NCBI GenBank assembly: GCA_014860445.1
Contig: JACZJT010000023.1
Location: forward strand, 106,218 to 170,217
Direction of reading: 5' to 3'
Source: Burkholderiales bacterium
Lineage (GTDB): Bacteria; Pseudomonadota; Gammaproteobacteria; Burkholderiales; SG8-39
Length of the DNA: 64,000 nt
The position numbers and the translations under genes were made by a program. Shown here in pieces: positions 19,915 through 28,246 of the stretch. The notes under the pieces are model-generated. The model saw nothing but the letters and a program-made list of their open reading frames with translations, had not been told where the DNA came from and searched no databases. How positions within the stretch are numbered: the first letter of the stretch is position 1; each line of letters opens with the position of its first letter.

Positions 19915-20431
19915 GTCGTCGCAGTATCCGCTTGGCATAGTTTCCCCGAACGCGGTTAATTGGTATCAAGGTGATTGATTCCCGAAAACCATACTGCGTT
20001 GCGGAACGCAGTCGGCTGAAATTGAGGACGAGAGGGAGATGCTAACGGTCCCGGTTAGACCCACTCCTGTCTGTCGATCCATCAGAGGTTCAAGGGCAGG
20101 TATTAGAGTCGAGCAGTCGTTTGGCACTTCTGCACAAAGACAGAAAGTCGCCCATCACTCCCGATGGTGTTGGCTCATTTGAACGGCTGATGTAGCGATG
20201 GTTGCCGACGTTGGCAGGCTGGATCACCTAAACGAACGACCGATTTCATCAGCGGCGTAGCGTGGCGCTAGACTCATTGCCGCCGCCCGATTTTGTCAAA
20301 TGGTCAATGTGGAAGCGGTTTGGGGGAGGACTGTTTGACCTGACAGCTTGTGCAAATCGCGCCGGTCCTGTTGGATAACCGATTGTTGTTTAATGACTAT
20401 TCTGACATGCCCGCCGACCAGAAAATTTCGC
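19915..20431. other. Gene-poor stretch before the CueR-type promoter
   Basis: About 520 bases with no convincing gene. The base composition is less GC-rich than the neighbours. One 47-codon frame (ATG 20040, preceded by GAGGGAG) is open but resembles nothing. It may be degraded DNA left by an old insertion. Confidence 0.35.
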
Positions 20432-20462
20432 TTGACCTTCCCATAATGGGAAGCTTGACCAT
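20432..20462 (+). promoter_or_regulatory. CueR/MerR-type promoter-operator
   Basis: TTGACC (-35, 20432-20437) is followed by the near-perfect dyad CTTCCCATAATGGGAAG and, after a long 19-bp spacer, by GACCAT (-10). This is the layout and almost the sequence of MerR-type copper promoters, where CueR untwists an over-long spacer. A cueR gene is the second gene downstream. Confidence 0.85.
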
Positions 20463-20496
20463 GGCGCCGCTTTCAACCACTTTAAGGAGCGATACC

Positions 20497-21030
20497 ATGA
20501 GACACAGCATGAACCTGACAGAACACCACGAGGCGGGGTACATACCGCCCCACGATCATCACCGCCACCATGGCCAGCACGGCGCGCACGGTGGCCAGTC
20601 GCTGAGCCGCGTTGCCTGGATGGCGACGCTGCACTGTCTCGCCGGCTGTGCGATCGGCGAAGTGGCCGGTATGGTGATTGGCACCGCGCTCGGCTTGAGC
20701 AACTTCGAGACCATTCTGCTCGCAACCGTGCTGGCATTCATCTCCGGCTACGCCATGACCATATTGCCGCTGCTGCGCGCTGGAATGAAGTCCGCGCAGG
20801 CCGCGCGACTTGCGCTCGCCGCTGATAGCGCATCGATCGCCGTCATGGAAGTTGTCGACAATCTGGTCATGCTGGTCGTGCCCGGCGCGATGGACGCGAC
20901 GCTTGATTCGTTCCTGTTTTGGGGCAGTATGACGGTCGCGCTGGCAATCGCTGCGGTAGCGGCATTCCCGGTAAACCGTTGGCTGATTGCGCGCGGCATG
21001 GGCCATGCGGTAGCGCATGCACACCATTGA
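20497..21030 (+). CDS. His-rich DUF4396-like membrane protein under a CueR-type promoter
   Basis: A 177-residue protein of unknown function. Residues 10-31 contain nine histidines (HDHHRHHGQHGAH), followed by about four transmembrane helices (roughly 40-66, 70-92, 112-130, 138-160) and a C-terminal HAHH. HCLAGCAIGE in the first helix places His, two Cys and Glu as possible metal ligands. ATG 20497 is chosen because AAGGAG lies 7 bases upstream. The stop is 10 bases before cueR. I assign DUF4396 from memory of the helix pattern. Context and composition suggest copper or silver binding or transport; this is inference. Confidence 0.7.
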   Translation: MRHSMNLTEHHEAGYIPPHDHHRHHGQHGAHGGQSLSRVAWMATLHCLAGCAIGEVAGMVIGTALGLSNFETILLATVLAFISGYAMTILPLLRAGMKSAQAARLALAADSASIAVMEVVDNLVMLVVPGAMDATLDSFLFWGSMTVALAIAAVAAFPVNRWLIARGMGHAVAHAHH

Positions 21031-21040
21031 GGGAGGTGGC

Positions 21041-21460
21041 ATGAACATCGGAGAAGCTGCCGCAGCATCGGGCGTTACCGCCAAGATGATACGACACTAC
21101 GAGTCGATCGGCGTCATTCCGAAGGCAGGGCGCAGCCTCTCCGGCTACCGCGTCTATACAGAGAATGACGTGCATGTTCTGCGCTTCGTCAGGCGCTCTC
21201 GGTCCCTGGGGTTTTCGATGGCGGAAATCAAACAGCTGCTGCTGCTCTGGCGTGGACGCCGGCCCAGCAAGGAAGTGAAGCGACTCGCAACGGCGCACGT
21301 TGTGCAACTCAGGGCGAAAATCGCGGAGATGCGGGCGATGGTGAAAGCGCTGGACCATCTTGCCGCGCACTGCCACGGTGACGAGCGGCCAGAGTGTCCG
21401 ATACTCGAAGGCATCGCGTCGCCCGGTAGCGTCACGGAAAAGGCGAGACGAATGTCTTGA
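21041..21460 (+). CDS. cueR: CueR-type copper-responsive MerR regulator
   Basis: A 139-residue MerR-family activator. Residues 1-70 are the winged helix (MNIGEAAAASGVTAKMIRHY). The metal loop has Cys111 and Cys119 with seven residues between, as in CueR, and Ser76 stands where Zn sensors have Cys, so a monovalent Cu/Ag/Au sensor is expected. GGGAGG lies 4 bases before the ATG. It likely autoregulates the promoter at 20432. Confidence 0.9.
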   Translation: MNIGEAAAASGVTAKMIRHYESIGVIPKAGRSLSGYRVYTENDVHVLRFVRRSRSLGFSMAEIKQLLLLWRGRRPSKEVKRLATAHVVQLRAKIAEMRAMVKALDHLAAHCHGDERPECPILEGIASPGSVTEKARRMS

Positions 21461-21546
21461 AGCTCCCCGAACAATCGCGGCTGCCAAGGCTCCTGTCGAT
21501 TGGGGATTGCATCATATTGGACTGTGTGACAAACTCAAAAAAAAGC

Positions 21547-21600
21547 ATAAGCGTATATATATAAGCGTATTTATAGGCGCATAAGTAAATATAAGCGCAT
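21547..21600. repeat. Cluster of ATAAGCGYAT decamers before the barstar-like/sorAB unit
   Basis: ATAAGCGTAT occurs at 21547 and 21561, ATAGGCGCAT at 21573 and ATAAGCGCAT at 21591, with ATAAGTAAAT at 21581. This very AT-rich stretch ends 12 bases before the start at 21613. The copies may be operator half-sites. No standard -35/-10 pair could be fixed around them. Confidence 0.55.
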
Positions 21601-21612
21601 ACAGGGGGAAGG

Positions 21613-22011
21613 ATGGGAAAGCTTGCGGAGCGGCTGATCGATGCGCAGCGCTCGGGTGTATACCGCGTAGAGTCGACGGTAGCGCTCGAAGAAGCGGTGG
21701 CGCTAAACCGCTTTTCGCTCAGTCGCATTGCGCTCCAGGGAATTCCCGGCAGCGCGCTTAACAACATCGCAACGGAGGCGGCTCACGCGGGCGCCGATGG
21801 TCTAGTGCTGCTGTTTAGCGGCTTCGATGCACATATGCGCAGCGTGCCCGATGCAGTGGATCAGCTAATTGTGCGATTACAAGCGTTAGCGACCCGGCAT
21901 AGAGAAACCGGGGAGCATTTTTTTGCCGTATTTCTGGATCCCAAGGCGACTTTGCCTTTGCCGCAGCTTTATAACTGGCACCGAAGCACTGCTGCGACCA
22001 AGGTATCTTGA
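21613..22011 (+). CDS. Barstar-family-like protein lacking the usual barnase-contact segment
   Basis: A 132-residue protein. The start (LAERLIDAQRSGVYRVES) and end (FFAVFLDPKATLPLPQLY) resemble barstar-family proteins of betaproteobacteria, but the central part lacks the Gly-Asn-Trp-Asp-Ala-Leu type segment that contacts the ribonuclease, and is shorter. No ribonuclease gene is adjacent. It sits 33 bases before sorA and shares its strand. The resemblance is from memory, so treat it as tentative; it may have a different job linked to sulfite oxidation. Confidence 0.45.
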   Translation: MGKLAERLIDAQRSGVYRVESTVALEEAVALNRFSLSRIALQGIPGSALNNIATEAAHAGADGLVLLFSGFDAHMRSVPDAVDQLIVRLQALATRHRETGEHFFAVFLDPKATLPLPQLYNWHRSTAATKVS

Positions 22012-22044
22012 TGCGAAATGTTGTTAACAACGAGGAGGATGGGA

Positions 22045-23256
22045 ATGGATAAGCTGAAACCCGAAACGAACCTGAACCGCCGCAGGCTGCTTGTTGCCGG
22101 CGCAGGCGGTGTTGCCGCCGGACTTAGCGGATGGAGCCCGGCAGGCTTTGCACAGGCAGCCGGAAGCAAGCCGCTGCCACCCTTTGCGGCGTTCAAGGAT
22201 GCGAGCCGCGTTATCGTCCATAGTTCGAAGACCGTCGAGACGCGGCGCGATGCTTTTGGTACCAGCGGCATCACCGACACCGATATCCTGTTTGCGCGCA
22301 ACAACCTGGAGACTCCCAACGCCTCGGTCACGGCGAATCCGGACGCGTGGGTGGTCGAGATCGACGGGGTTGCGAATCCGCGCAAGTTCACTGTCGGCGA
22401 TCTAAAGGGCATGGGTCTCGCCAGCGTATCGATGGTGCTGCAGTGCTCGGGTAACGGCCGCGGATTCTTCGCACACAAGACGAGTGGCTCCCAATGGAAG
22501 GTCGGCGCCGCCGGCAACACTCTGTGGAGCGGCGTGCCGGTGAAGGCCTTGGTGGAAGAACTCGGCGGCGTGCGCGGTGGCATGAGCTATATGACCAGTT
22601 CCGGTGGCGAGACCATCCCGGCGGGCCTGGATCCGAAGAAGGTGATGGTCGAACGGTCGGTGCCCTGGACGGCGATGGAAGAGGCAATCCTTGCATGGGA
22701 ACTCAACGGCCGGCCGCTTCCGCTCGCGCACGGGGGGCCGCTGCGCATGATCATCCCCGGCTACTACGGCGTGAACAATGTGAAATATGTTAAGCGCGTT
22801 GCTTTTACCGTAGAGGAGACCCACGCGCACATCCAGACCGCCGGCTATCGCGTGCGAGACATTGGCGTGAAAGGCGCGCCGGACCAGCCGTCGATGTGGG
22901 AGATGAACCTCAAGTCGTTCATTACCCACCCTGCCGATGACTCTAAGCCCGTGCGCGCAGGCATGGTGCAGGTGCACGGCGTAGCATTTTCCGGTGGCAG
23001 TCCGGTGAATGCCGTCGAGGTTTCCATCGACGGCGGAAAGACCTGGCACGCGGCCCGGTTCATCGGCCCGAACCTTGGACGCTATGCCTGGCGCGATTTC
23101 GTGCTGCCGGTGCGCCTGGCGCCCGGTTCATACACCATCACGAGCCGAGCCATTGCCGATGACGGCGAGGTACAGCCTGAACTGCGGGTCGAGAACCATC
23201 GCGGCTATGGTCACAACGGCTGGCGCGATCATGCTGTCAAGGTGAAAGTAGCGTGA
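22045..23256 (+). CDS. sorA: Sulfite dehydrogenase molybdopterin subunit (SorA/SoxC type)
   Basis: Periplasmic sulfite:cytochrome c oxidoreductase subunit of the sulfite oxidase family, 403 residues. A Tat signal (NLNRRRLLVAGAGG) precedes cleavage near FAQA. The molybdenum-ligating Cys134 lies in VLQCSGNGR, and the C-terminal half is the dimerisation domain (VEVSIDGGKTWHAA). ATG 22045 is chosen over 22018 because GAGGAGG lies 6 bases upstream. The gene overlaps a cytochrome c gene by GTGA, as in SorAB, so it is called SorA rather than SoxC; no other sox genes are nearby. Confidence 0.88.
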   Translation: MDKLKPETNLNRRRLLVAGAGGVAAGLSGWSPAGFAQAAGSKPLPPFAAFKDASRVIVHSSKTVETRRDAFGTSGITDTDILFARNNLETPNASVTANPDAWVVEIDGVANPRKFTVGDLKGMGLASVSMVLQCSGNGRGFFAHKTSGSQWKVGAAGNTLWSGVPVKALVEELGGVRGGMSYMTSSGGETIPAGLDPKKVMVERSVPWTAMEEAILAWELNGRPLPLAHGGPLRMIIPGYYGVNNVKYVKRVAFTVEETHAHIQTAGYRVRDIGVKGAPDQPSMWEMNLKSFITHPADDSKPVRAGMVQVHGVAFSGGSPVNAVEVSIDGGKTWHAARFIGPNLGRYAWRDFVLPVRLAPGSYTITSRAIADDGEVQPELRVENHRGYGHNGWRDHAVKVKVA

Positions 23257-23564
23257 GGATCGCGTTGGTCGCGGGGCTTGCTCTTCTGCTTGCCCCGCCT
23301 CTTTCCGCGCGCGCTGACGAACTCGGCAAGAACGTCTTTACTCAGATCGCGCAGCCGGCCTGCGCGATCTGCCATACCCTTAAGGCGGCCGGCGCGGCCG
23401 GCACCATTGGTCCGTCGCTCGACGAACTCAAGCCCGACAAGGCGCGCGTGATGGACGCAGTGAAAAACGGCCTTGGCGTCATGCCGCCGTTTGCCGGCAA
23501 GCTGACTGCACAACAGATGGACGCCGTCGCCGATTTCGTCGCCAAGGCCACCGCGGGCCAATAG
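23253..23564 (+). CDS. sorB: Monoheme cytochrome c, sulfite dehydrogenase subunit
   Basis: A 103-residue cytochrome with a Sec signal peptide (cleavage after ARA), heme attachment CAICH (Cys37, Cys40, His41) and axial Met77 in GVMPPF. The GTG start overlaps the sorA stop by 4 bases, so the two are translationally coupled. It would pass electrons from the Mo centre to the respiratory chain. Confidence 0.88.
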   Translation: MRIALVAGLALLLAPPLSARADELGKNVFTQIAQPACAICHTLKAAGAAGTIGPSLDELKPDKARVMDAVKNGLGVMPPFAGKLTAQQMDAVADFVAKATAGQ

Positions 23565-23661
23565 GCGGCGCAGGTGGCGTTGGTGGTCTAGTCTTTGATC
23601 AGGCCGCGTTTGACAAAGCCTTGCACCAGGCAAGTTCAATCGCGAAATGGGGGCGTCAAAA

Positions 23662-24393
23662 TTACAGACCCAGCTTCGCCGCGAGATCGATGAAGTCGGC
23701 GGCATTAACGTCGAAATCCTTTTCCGGTTTCAGGTCTTTCTTCTTCGGGTCTCCGAACTCCAGTGGTCGCTGCACGAATGCGGCGCGCAGCCCAGCTTTC
23801 TGCGCCGCGTGCAAATCGTTCTTGTGCGCCGCGACCATCATCACTTCATGCGGCGCGAGGCCGAGCATGGCCGCTGCGCCCAGATAGGCTTCCGGATCGG
23901 GTTTGTAGTGATGGAACAGTTCGGCTGAGAGCACGCAATCCCAGGGCAGGCGAGCGTGCTTCGCCATATTGGTGAGCAGGCTGACGTTGCCGTTGGACAG
24001 CGTGGTGATGAGGTAGCCTTTTTTCAGGCGCCTCAGGCCGCGCACGGAATCGGGCCAGGGCGAAAGCCGGTGCCAGGCACGGTTGAGGTGGTCCTTTTCT
24101 TCGTCGCTCAGCATGTCGAGGCCGGATTCATCCAGGATGCGCTCGAGGATGCGGCGGTGCAGTCCGTCGATGTTGGTCCAGGGCAGTTTGCCCGAACGCA
24201 CCTCTTGCATCGCCGGTTGGTAACCGGCGCGCCAGGCGTCGGCGAACGCCGTCCAGTCCGCGCGCACGCCCAGCGCCTGTCCGAGCTTGCGACCTTCTCG
24301 GCTGATGCTGCCGCGCCAGTCGACCACGGTGCCGAACACATCGAAAGTCAGCGCCTTGACCTGCTGCAGGGCCGGGCTCAGTCGCTTTGCCAT
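23662..24393 (-). CDS. Haloacid dehalogenase type II-like HAD hydrolase
   Basis: A 243-residue HAD protein. Nucleophile Asp18 is in TFDVFGTVVDWRGS with Arg27 positioned as in L-2-haloacid dehalogenases; motif II is TLSNGN, the conserved Lys is in HYKPDPEAY and motif III is VAAHKNDL. Family members displace halide from 2-haloacids, but many have other substrates. It is 58 bases downstream of the M48 peptidase gene and could be the last gene of that run. Confidence 0.82.
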   Translation of the reverse strand: MAKRLSPALQQVKALTFDVFGTVVDWRGSISREGRKLGQALGVRADWTAFADAWRAGYQPAMQEVRSGKLPWTNIDGLHRRILERILDESGLDMLSDEEKDHLNRAWHRLSPWPDSVRGLRRLKKGYLITTLSNGNVSLLTNMAKHARLPWDCVLSAELFHHYKPDPEAYLGAAAMLGLAPHEVMMVAAHKNDLHAAQKAGLRAAFVQRPLEFGDPKKKDLKPEKDFDVNAADFIDLAAKLGL

Positions 24394-24451
24394 GATTTCT
24401 CCTTGGAAAACTTATGGGATCAACCGCCCGGGTGTCGGCGGTCGAGAGTGC

Positions 24452-26362
24452 TCATGCAGCATAGGGCATCGCCTCGAAAAAAGGCGGCAGCGGCGAATCC
24501 AGTGTAGAACAAATCGCGCGCAGCAGTTCGGCATCGGTCAGGCAGAGTTCGCCGTCTGCGAGTGCGCATTGCACCAACGCCTTTACCAAACGCGGTTTTT
24601 GCATCAGCGCCAGCCGGTTGAGGCGACCGAGCGCCGTTTTTACCGCGCCGAAATTTACGGCACGCGCGTCGAGCAGGGTGAGCGGGATGCCGAGTTCCTT
24701 CAGGCCGTGCTCGAAAGAGACGGCATTGTTGCCGTTGGTCGCATGCGCGACCAGAGACAGGATCAGGCGCGCCTCTTCTGCAAGCTGCTCCAGCTTGCGG
24801 TAGTCCGCATTGACGGCGCGTCCGGCGCGCTCGCCCAGCGCCGCTTCGAGCATGGTCGCAACCACGAATTCCTCCAGCGTGACGCGACGATCGGCGGCGA
24901 TCAGTTGCTGCAGCAGTACCAGAAACGCCGCGCGCTCTGCCGGCGGCAGGCTTTTCAGCGTAGGCGTGGCGAGCGCGATCAGCGGCAGGCGTGCGATCTT
25001 CCCGAGACCTTGCACTTCGGCGGCGACCTTGGCTACCTGTTCCGCGTCTTCGCGGCCCGCGCGCAACAAATCCATCTGTGCGGCCGTCGCCGGTCCGTCA
25101 AACGCAAATACCAGGCCGAACATCGCATGCTTCGAGCCCGCCGTATCGCGCGTGAGCGCGCGCGCATGTTGCGGCAGCGAGTCGAGCAGCGACTGGGCGT
25201 AATCGACATGCCGGGTTGACAGTTCGCCCATGGAAGCGATGACCGCGTTGGCCCCGGTTTTCATCACCGGCTGCGCTTGCGCGCCGGCGCTGCGGCCGAA
25301 TTCCTTGCCGCCGGCAAATGCGCTCACCGCCGCGGCTTCGGCAGGCTCCGGCAAGACCGGAGCGGAGCGTGACACGATGTCGCTGATCGCCACGGGGCGA
25401 CCGTAGATGCGTTCCAGCCGTTCGCGCAGGGGCGGGTGGGTCGCCATGAGGCTGCCGAAACTGGAAGTGATTGCCTCGCCGAAGAACATGTGGCTCGCCG
25501 CTTCGGCGCTCGGATTGTCGACGAGCGATCCGGCGCGGCCGATTTTCGCGAGCGCTCCGCCTATGCCATCGCGGTTGCGCGTGAACTGCACCGAGGAAGC
25601 GTCGGCGAGGAATTCGCGCTGGCGCGACACACTCGCCTGAATCAGTCTGCCGAAGAAAACCCCTACGAAGCCGATCACGATCAATCCGATGCCGAGCAGA
25701 ACCAAAGCGGAACCCTTGCTATTGCTGCGCGACGAGGATCGCGCGAGGATGCGTCCCAGTGTAGTCAGCAGGAGTATGCCGCCCAGCACCCCCATCAGAC
25801 GCAGATTGAGGCGCATGTCGCCATTCAGGATATGGCTGAATTCGTGCCCGATCACCCCCTGCAGTTCGTCGCGGTTGAGCGTTTCCAGCGTGCCGCGCGT
25901 GACCACCACGGCGGCCTGATCGGGGGAGAAGCCCGCGGCGAAGGCGTTGATCGTTTGCTGCTCGTCCATGACGAAAACCTGCGGCACCGCCGTGCCCGAG
26001 GCAATCGCCATCTCTTCGACCACGTTCAGCAGCCTGCGCTCGTCCGCGTCGGTGCTGTCGCGCGATACCGGTCTTGCGCCCATCATGACCGCCACGGCCG
26101 CGCCGCCGCCGGCGAGTCTTCTCATCTGCACCAGGCTGCCGCCGGCGATCAATGCCAGCGTGGCGAGGGTCACCATTGCGTAAAAGGACGCTGGCGCCGG
26201 GATGCGCGCGCCGTGCTTCGCCGCGTCTGCGGACACGCCCACAAATGCCAGCGCAGCCACGATGTTCACGGCGATGACGATCGCCGCCACCGCCAGCAGG
26301 AACAATACGACCAGGCGCGTGGTGTGGCGCCGCGCCGCGTCCTGCTGCTCGAAGAAATTCAT
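24452..26362 (-). CDS. M48-family membrane metallopeptidase with C-terminal TerB-like domain
   Basis: A 636-residue membrane protein. Two N-terminal helices (about 16-40, 62-80) are followed by the zinc site HEFSH at 173-177, two more helices (190-205, 220-240) and the third ligand Glu250 in QREFLADASS, as in HtpX. About 300 further residues end in a helical region with ADGELCLTDAELLRAI, which resembles a TerB-like domain. It forms a unit with lemA (31-base gap), a common pairing. A quality-control role in the envelope is likely; substrates are unknown. Confidence 0.85.
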   Translation of the reverse strand: MNFFEQQDAARRHTTRLVVLFLLAVAAIVIAVNIVAALAFVGVSADAAKHGARIPAPASFYAMVTLATLALIAGGSLVQMRRLAGGGAAVAVMMGARPVSRDSTDADERRLLNVVEEMAIASGTAVPQVFVMDEQQTINAFAAGFSPDQAAVVVTRGTLETLNRDELQGVIGHEFSHILNGDMRLNLRLMGVLGGILLLTTLGRILARSSSRSNSKGSALVLLGIGLIVIGFVGVFFGRLIQASVSRQREFLADASSVQFTRNRDGIGGALAKIGRAGSLVDNPSAEAASHMFFGEAITSSFGSLMATHPPLRERLERIYGRPVAISDIVSRSAPVLPEPAEAAAVSAFAGGKEFGRSAGAQAQPVMKTGANAVIASMGELSTRHVDYAQSLLDSLPQHARALTRDTAGSKHAMFGLVFAFDGPATAAQMDLLRAGREDAEQVAKVAAEVQGLGKIARLPLIALATPTLKSLPPAERAAFLVLLQQLIAADRRVTLEEFVVATMLEAALGERAGRAVNADYRKLEQLAEEARLILSLVAHATNGNNAVSFEHGLKELGIPLTLLDARAVNFGAVKTALGRLNRLALMQKPRLVKALVQCALADGELCLTDAELLRAICSTLDSPLPPFFEAMPYAA

Positions 26363-26393
26363 CGCGGTGCCGCAGCCGATCCGGCTGGCGCGC

Positions 26394-26993
26394 TTAGCTG
26401 AACGATACCTTGGGCGCTTTGCGCTCTTCCGCCGATTCGGTCGCCTGCAGCAGTTCGGCTGATTTGAACTGGAACCAGCCGGCGATGATGTTGTCCGGGA
26501 ACGACTCTACGCGGGTGTTGTAGCTCATCACCATGTCGTTGAACGCCTGGCGCGCGAATGCCACTTTGTTCTCGGTGCTGGTGAGTTCTTCCGACAGTTG
26601 CATCATGTTCTGGTTCGCCTTGAGATCCGGATAGGCCTCGGACAGCGCGAACAGGCGCCCGAGCGCACCCGAGAGCCCGGCCTCCGCCGCGGCGAGACCC
26701 TGGATCGCCGCGCCATCCGCGGGGTTGGCCGCGGCGCGCTGGTTGGCGCCGACCGCCGTGTTGCGCGCCGAGATCACCGCTTCCAGCGTCTGGCGCTCGT
26801 GCGCCATGTACGCCTTCGCCGTCTCCACCAGATTGGGGATCAGATCGTAGCGGCGCTTCAGCTGTACGTCGATCTGGGCGAACGCGTTCTTGAAGCGGTT
26901 GCGCAATGCGACCAGGCCGTTGTAAATCGAGATGCCCCAGAGGAAAGGCGCCGCGAGAATCACGAGAAGAATGATCAGTCCGGTCCAGTTCAT
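26394..26993 (-). CDS. lemA: LemA family protein
   Basis: A 199-residue protein with one N-terminal membrane helix (LIILLVILAAPFLWG) and a long helical domain with the family stretch RRYDLIPNLVETAKAYMAHE. LemA proteins are membrane-anchored coiled helical bundles often paired with M48 peptidases or TPM-domain proteins; their biochemical role is unclear. It is 11 bases after hemW and 31 before the M48 gene. Confidence 0.9.
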   Translation of the reverse strand: MNWTGLIILLVILAAPFLWGISIYNGLVALRNRFKNAFAQIDVQLKRRYDLIPNLVETAKAYMAHERQTLEAVISARNTAVGANQRAAANPADGAAIQGLAAAEAGLSGALGRLFALSEAYPDLKANQNMMQLSEELTSTENKVAFARQAFNDMVMSYNTRVESFPDNIIAGWFQFKSAELLQATESAEERKAPKVSFS

Positions 26994-27004
26994 GTCGTCC
27001 CCCT

Positions 27005-28219
27005 TCAGGTGCTGGTTGCGTCATTCCCGCCGACCGGCAGAAACAGTTGCAACAAGTCGTTCAAAAACCGCTGCCCGCGCTTTGTGGGCGCGATGCGCAT
27101 ATGGTCACGCGTTATCAGACCACGCTGCACCGCTTCCCGCAAGGGCTGCTCCACCGCGGTGAGGGCGAGGCCGGTGCGTTCGGCGAACAGCGCCGTCTCG
27201 AAGCCCCCGGTCAGACGCAGCGCGTTCATCATGAATTCGAAACCCAGGTCCTTGCGCGATACGGTGTGTTCCTGCTGTACATGCGATTCGGCGACGACGC
27301 CTTGCATATAGGCGCGCGGCTGCTTGTGGCGCACTTGACGAATCACGCGATCGTGAAAGGAAAGTTTGGAATGCGCGCCCGCACCGATGCCCAGGTAGTC
27401 GCCGAAGCGCCAATAATTGAGATTGTGCCGGCATTCGCGTCCCGGTCGGGCGAAGGCGGAGGTCTCGTAATTAACGAAACCGGCGCCGGCGAGCTTCTCC
27501 TCGATCATGTCCTGCATGTCGGCGGCAGTCTCAGCGTCCGGTAGCGGCGGCGGATTTCGGTGAAACAGGGTGTTGGGTTCCAGTGTGAGGTGATAAGCGG
27601 ATACGTGGCTGGTGCCGAAGGCTAGCGCCGTGTCCATGTCCTGCCCGGCTTCGTGCAGCGTCTGCTGCGGCAGGGCGTACATCAGGTCGAGGTTGATGTT
27701 GTCGAAATGCGCCTGCGCGATACCGATCGCGCGGCGTGCCTCCGCATCGTCATGAATGCGTCCGAGCGCCTGCAGCTTTGCCGGATCGAAGCTCTGGATG
27801 CCGATCGATAGGCGATTGATCCCGCTGGCGCGATAGTCGCGAAACCTGGCCGACTCGAAGGTGCCCGGATTGGCTTCCATGGTAATTTCGGCGTCGGCGG
27901 CGAGATTGAGCCGGGCGCGAAAGGCGTCCAGCAGGGTTTCGATCGCGCGCGCGGAGAACAGGCTGGGCGTGCCCCCGCCAAAGAATACGGAGTACACGCG
28001 TCGGCCCCAGATCTGCGGCAACGCGAGTTCCAGGTCGGCGATCAAGGCGCGCACGTAGTCCTGCTCCGGCGCCTCGCCCCGGGCCTCGTGGGAATTGAAA
28101 TCACAGTAGGGGCATTTGCGCACGCACCAGGGGATGTGCACGTAGAGGGACAGGGGCGGCAGCGCCTTCAGCCCGGTCGTCCCCGGCGGTGAAACGAAGC
28201 TGGCGTGCTCGACGGACAT
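27005..28219 (-). CDS. hemW: Radical SAM heme chaperone HemW
   Basis: A 404-residue protein. The radical SAM cluster is CVRKCPYC (Cys32, 36, 39), followed by FGGGTPSLF, and it lacks the fourth Cys found in true coproporphyrinogen dehydrogenases (HemN), where CxxxCxxCxC is usual. HemW inserts heme into respiratory enzymes. The rdgB-hemW adjacency (27-base gap) is common in proteobacteria. Confidence 0.9.
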   Translation of the reverse strand: MSVEHASFVSPPGTTGLKALPPLSLYVHIPWCVRKCPYCDFNSHEARGEAPEQDYVRALIADLELALPQIWGRRVYSVFFGGGTPSLFSARAIETLLDAFRARLNLAADAEITMEANPGTFESARFRDYRASGINRLSIGIQSFDPAKLQALGRIHDDAEARRAIGIAQAHFDNINLDLMYALPQQTLHEAGQDMDTALAFGTSHVSAYHLTLEPNTLFHRNPPPLPDAETAADMQDMIEEKLAGAGFVNYETSAFARPGRECRHNLNYWRFGDYLGIGAGAHSKLSFHDRVIRQVRHKQPRAYMQGVVAESHVQQEHTVSRKDLGFEFMMNALRLTGGFETALFAERTGLALTAVEQPLREAVQRGLITRDHMRIAPTKRGQRFLNDLLQLFLPVGGNDATST

Positions 28220-28246
28220 GGGCGCGGCTGGAAACAGCAGTTCGGA

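Noticed and set aside
20217..20229. GGCTGGATCACCT, identical to part of the 16S rRNA 3' end
   Set aside because: The match stops at 13 bases and the flanks bear no likeness to rRNA, so it is chance.
21547..21600. Could the decamer cluster be a CRISPR array?
   Set aside because: Units are only 10 bases, spacing is irregular and there are no spacers or cas genes.
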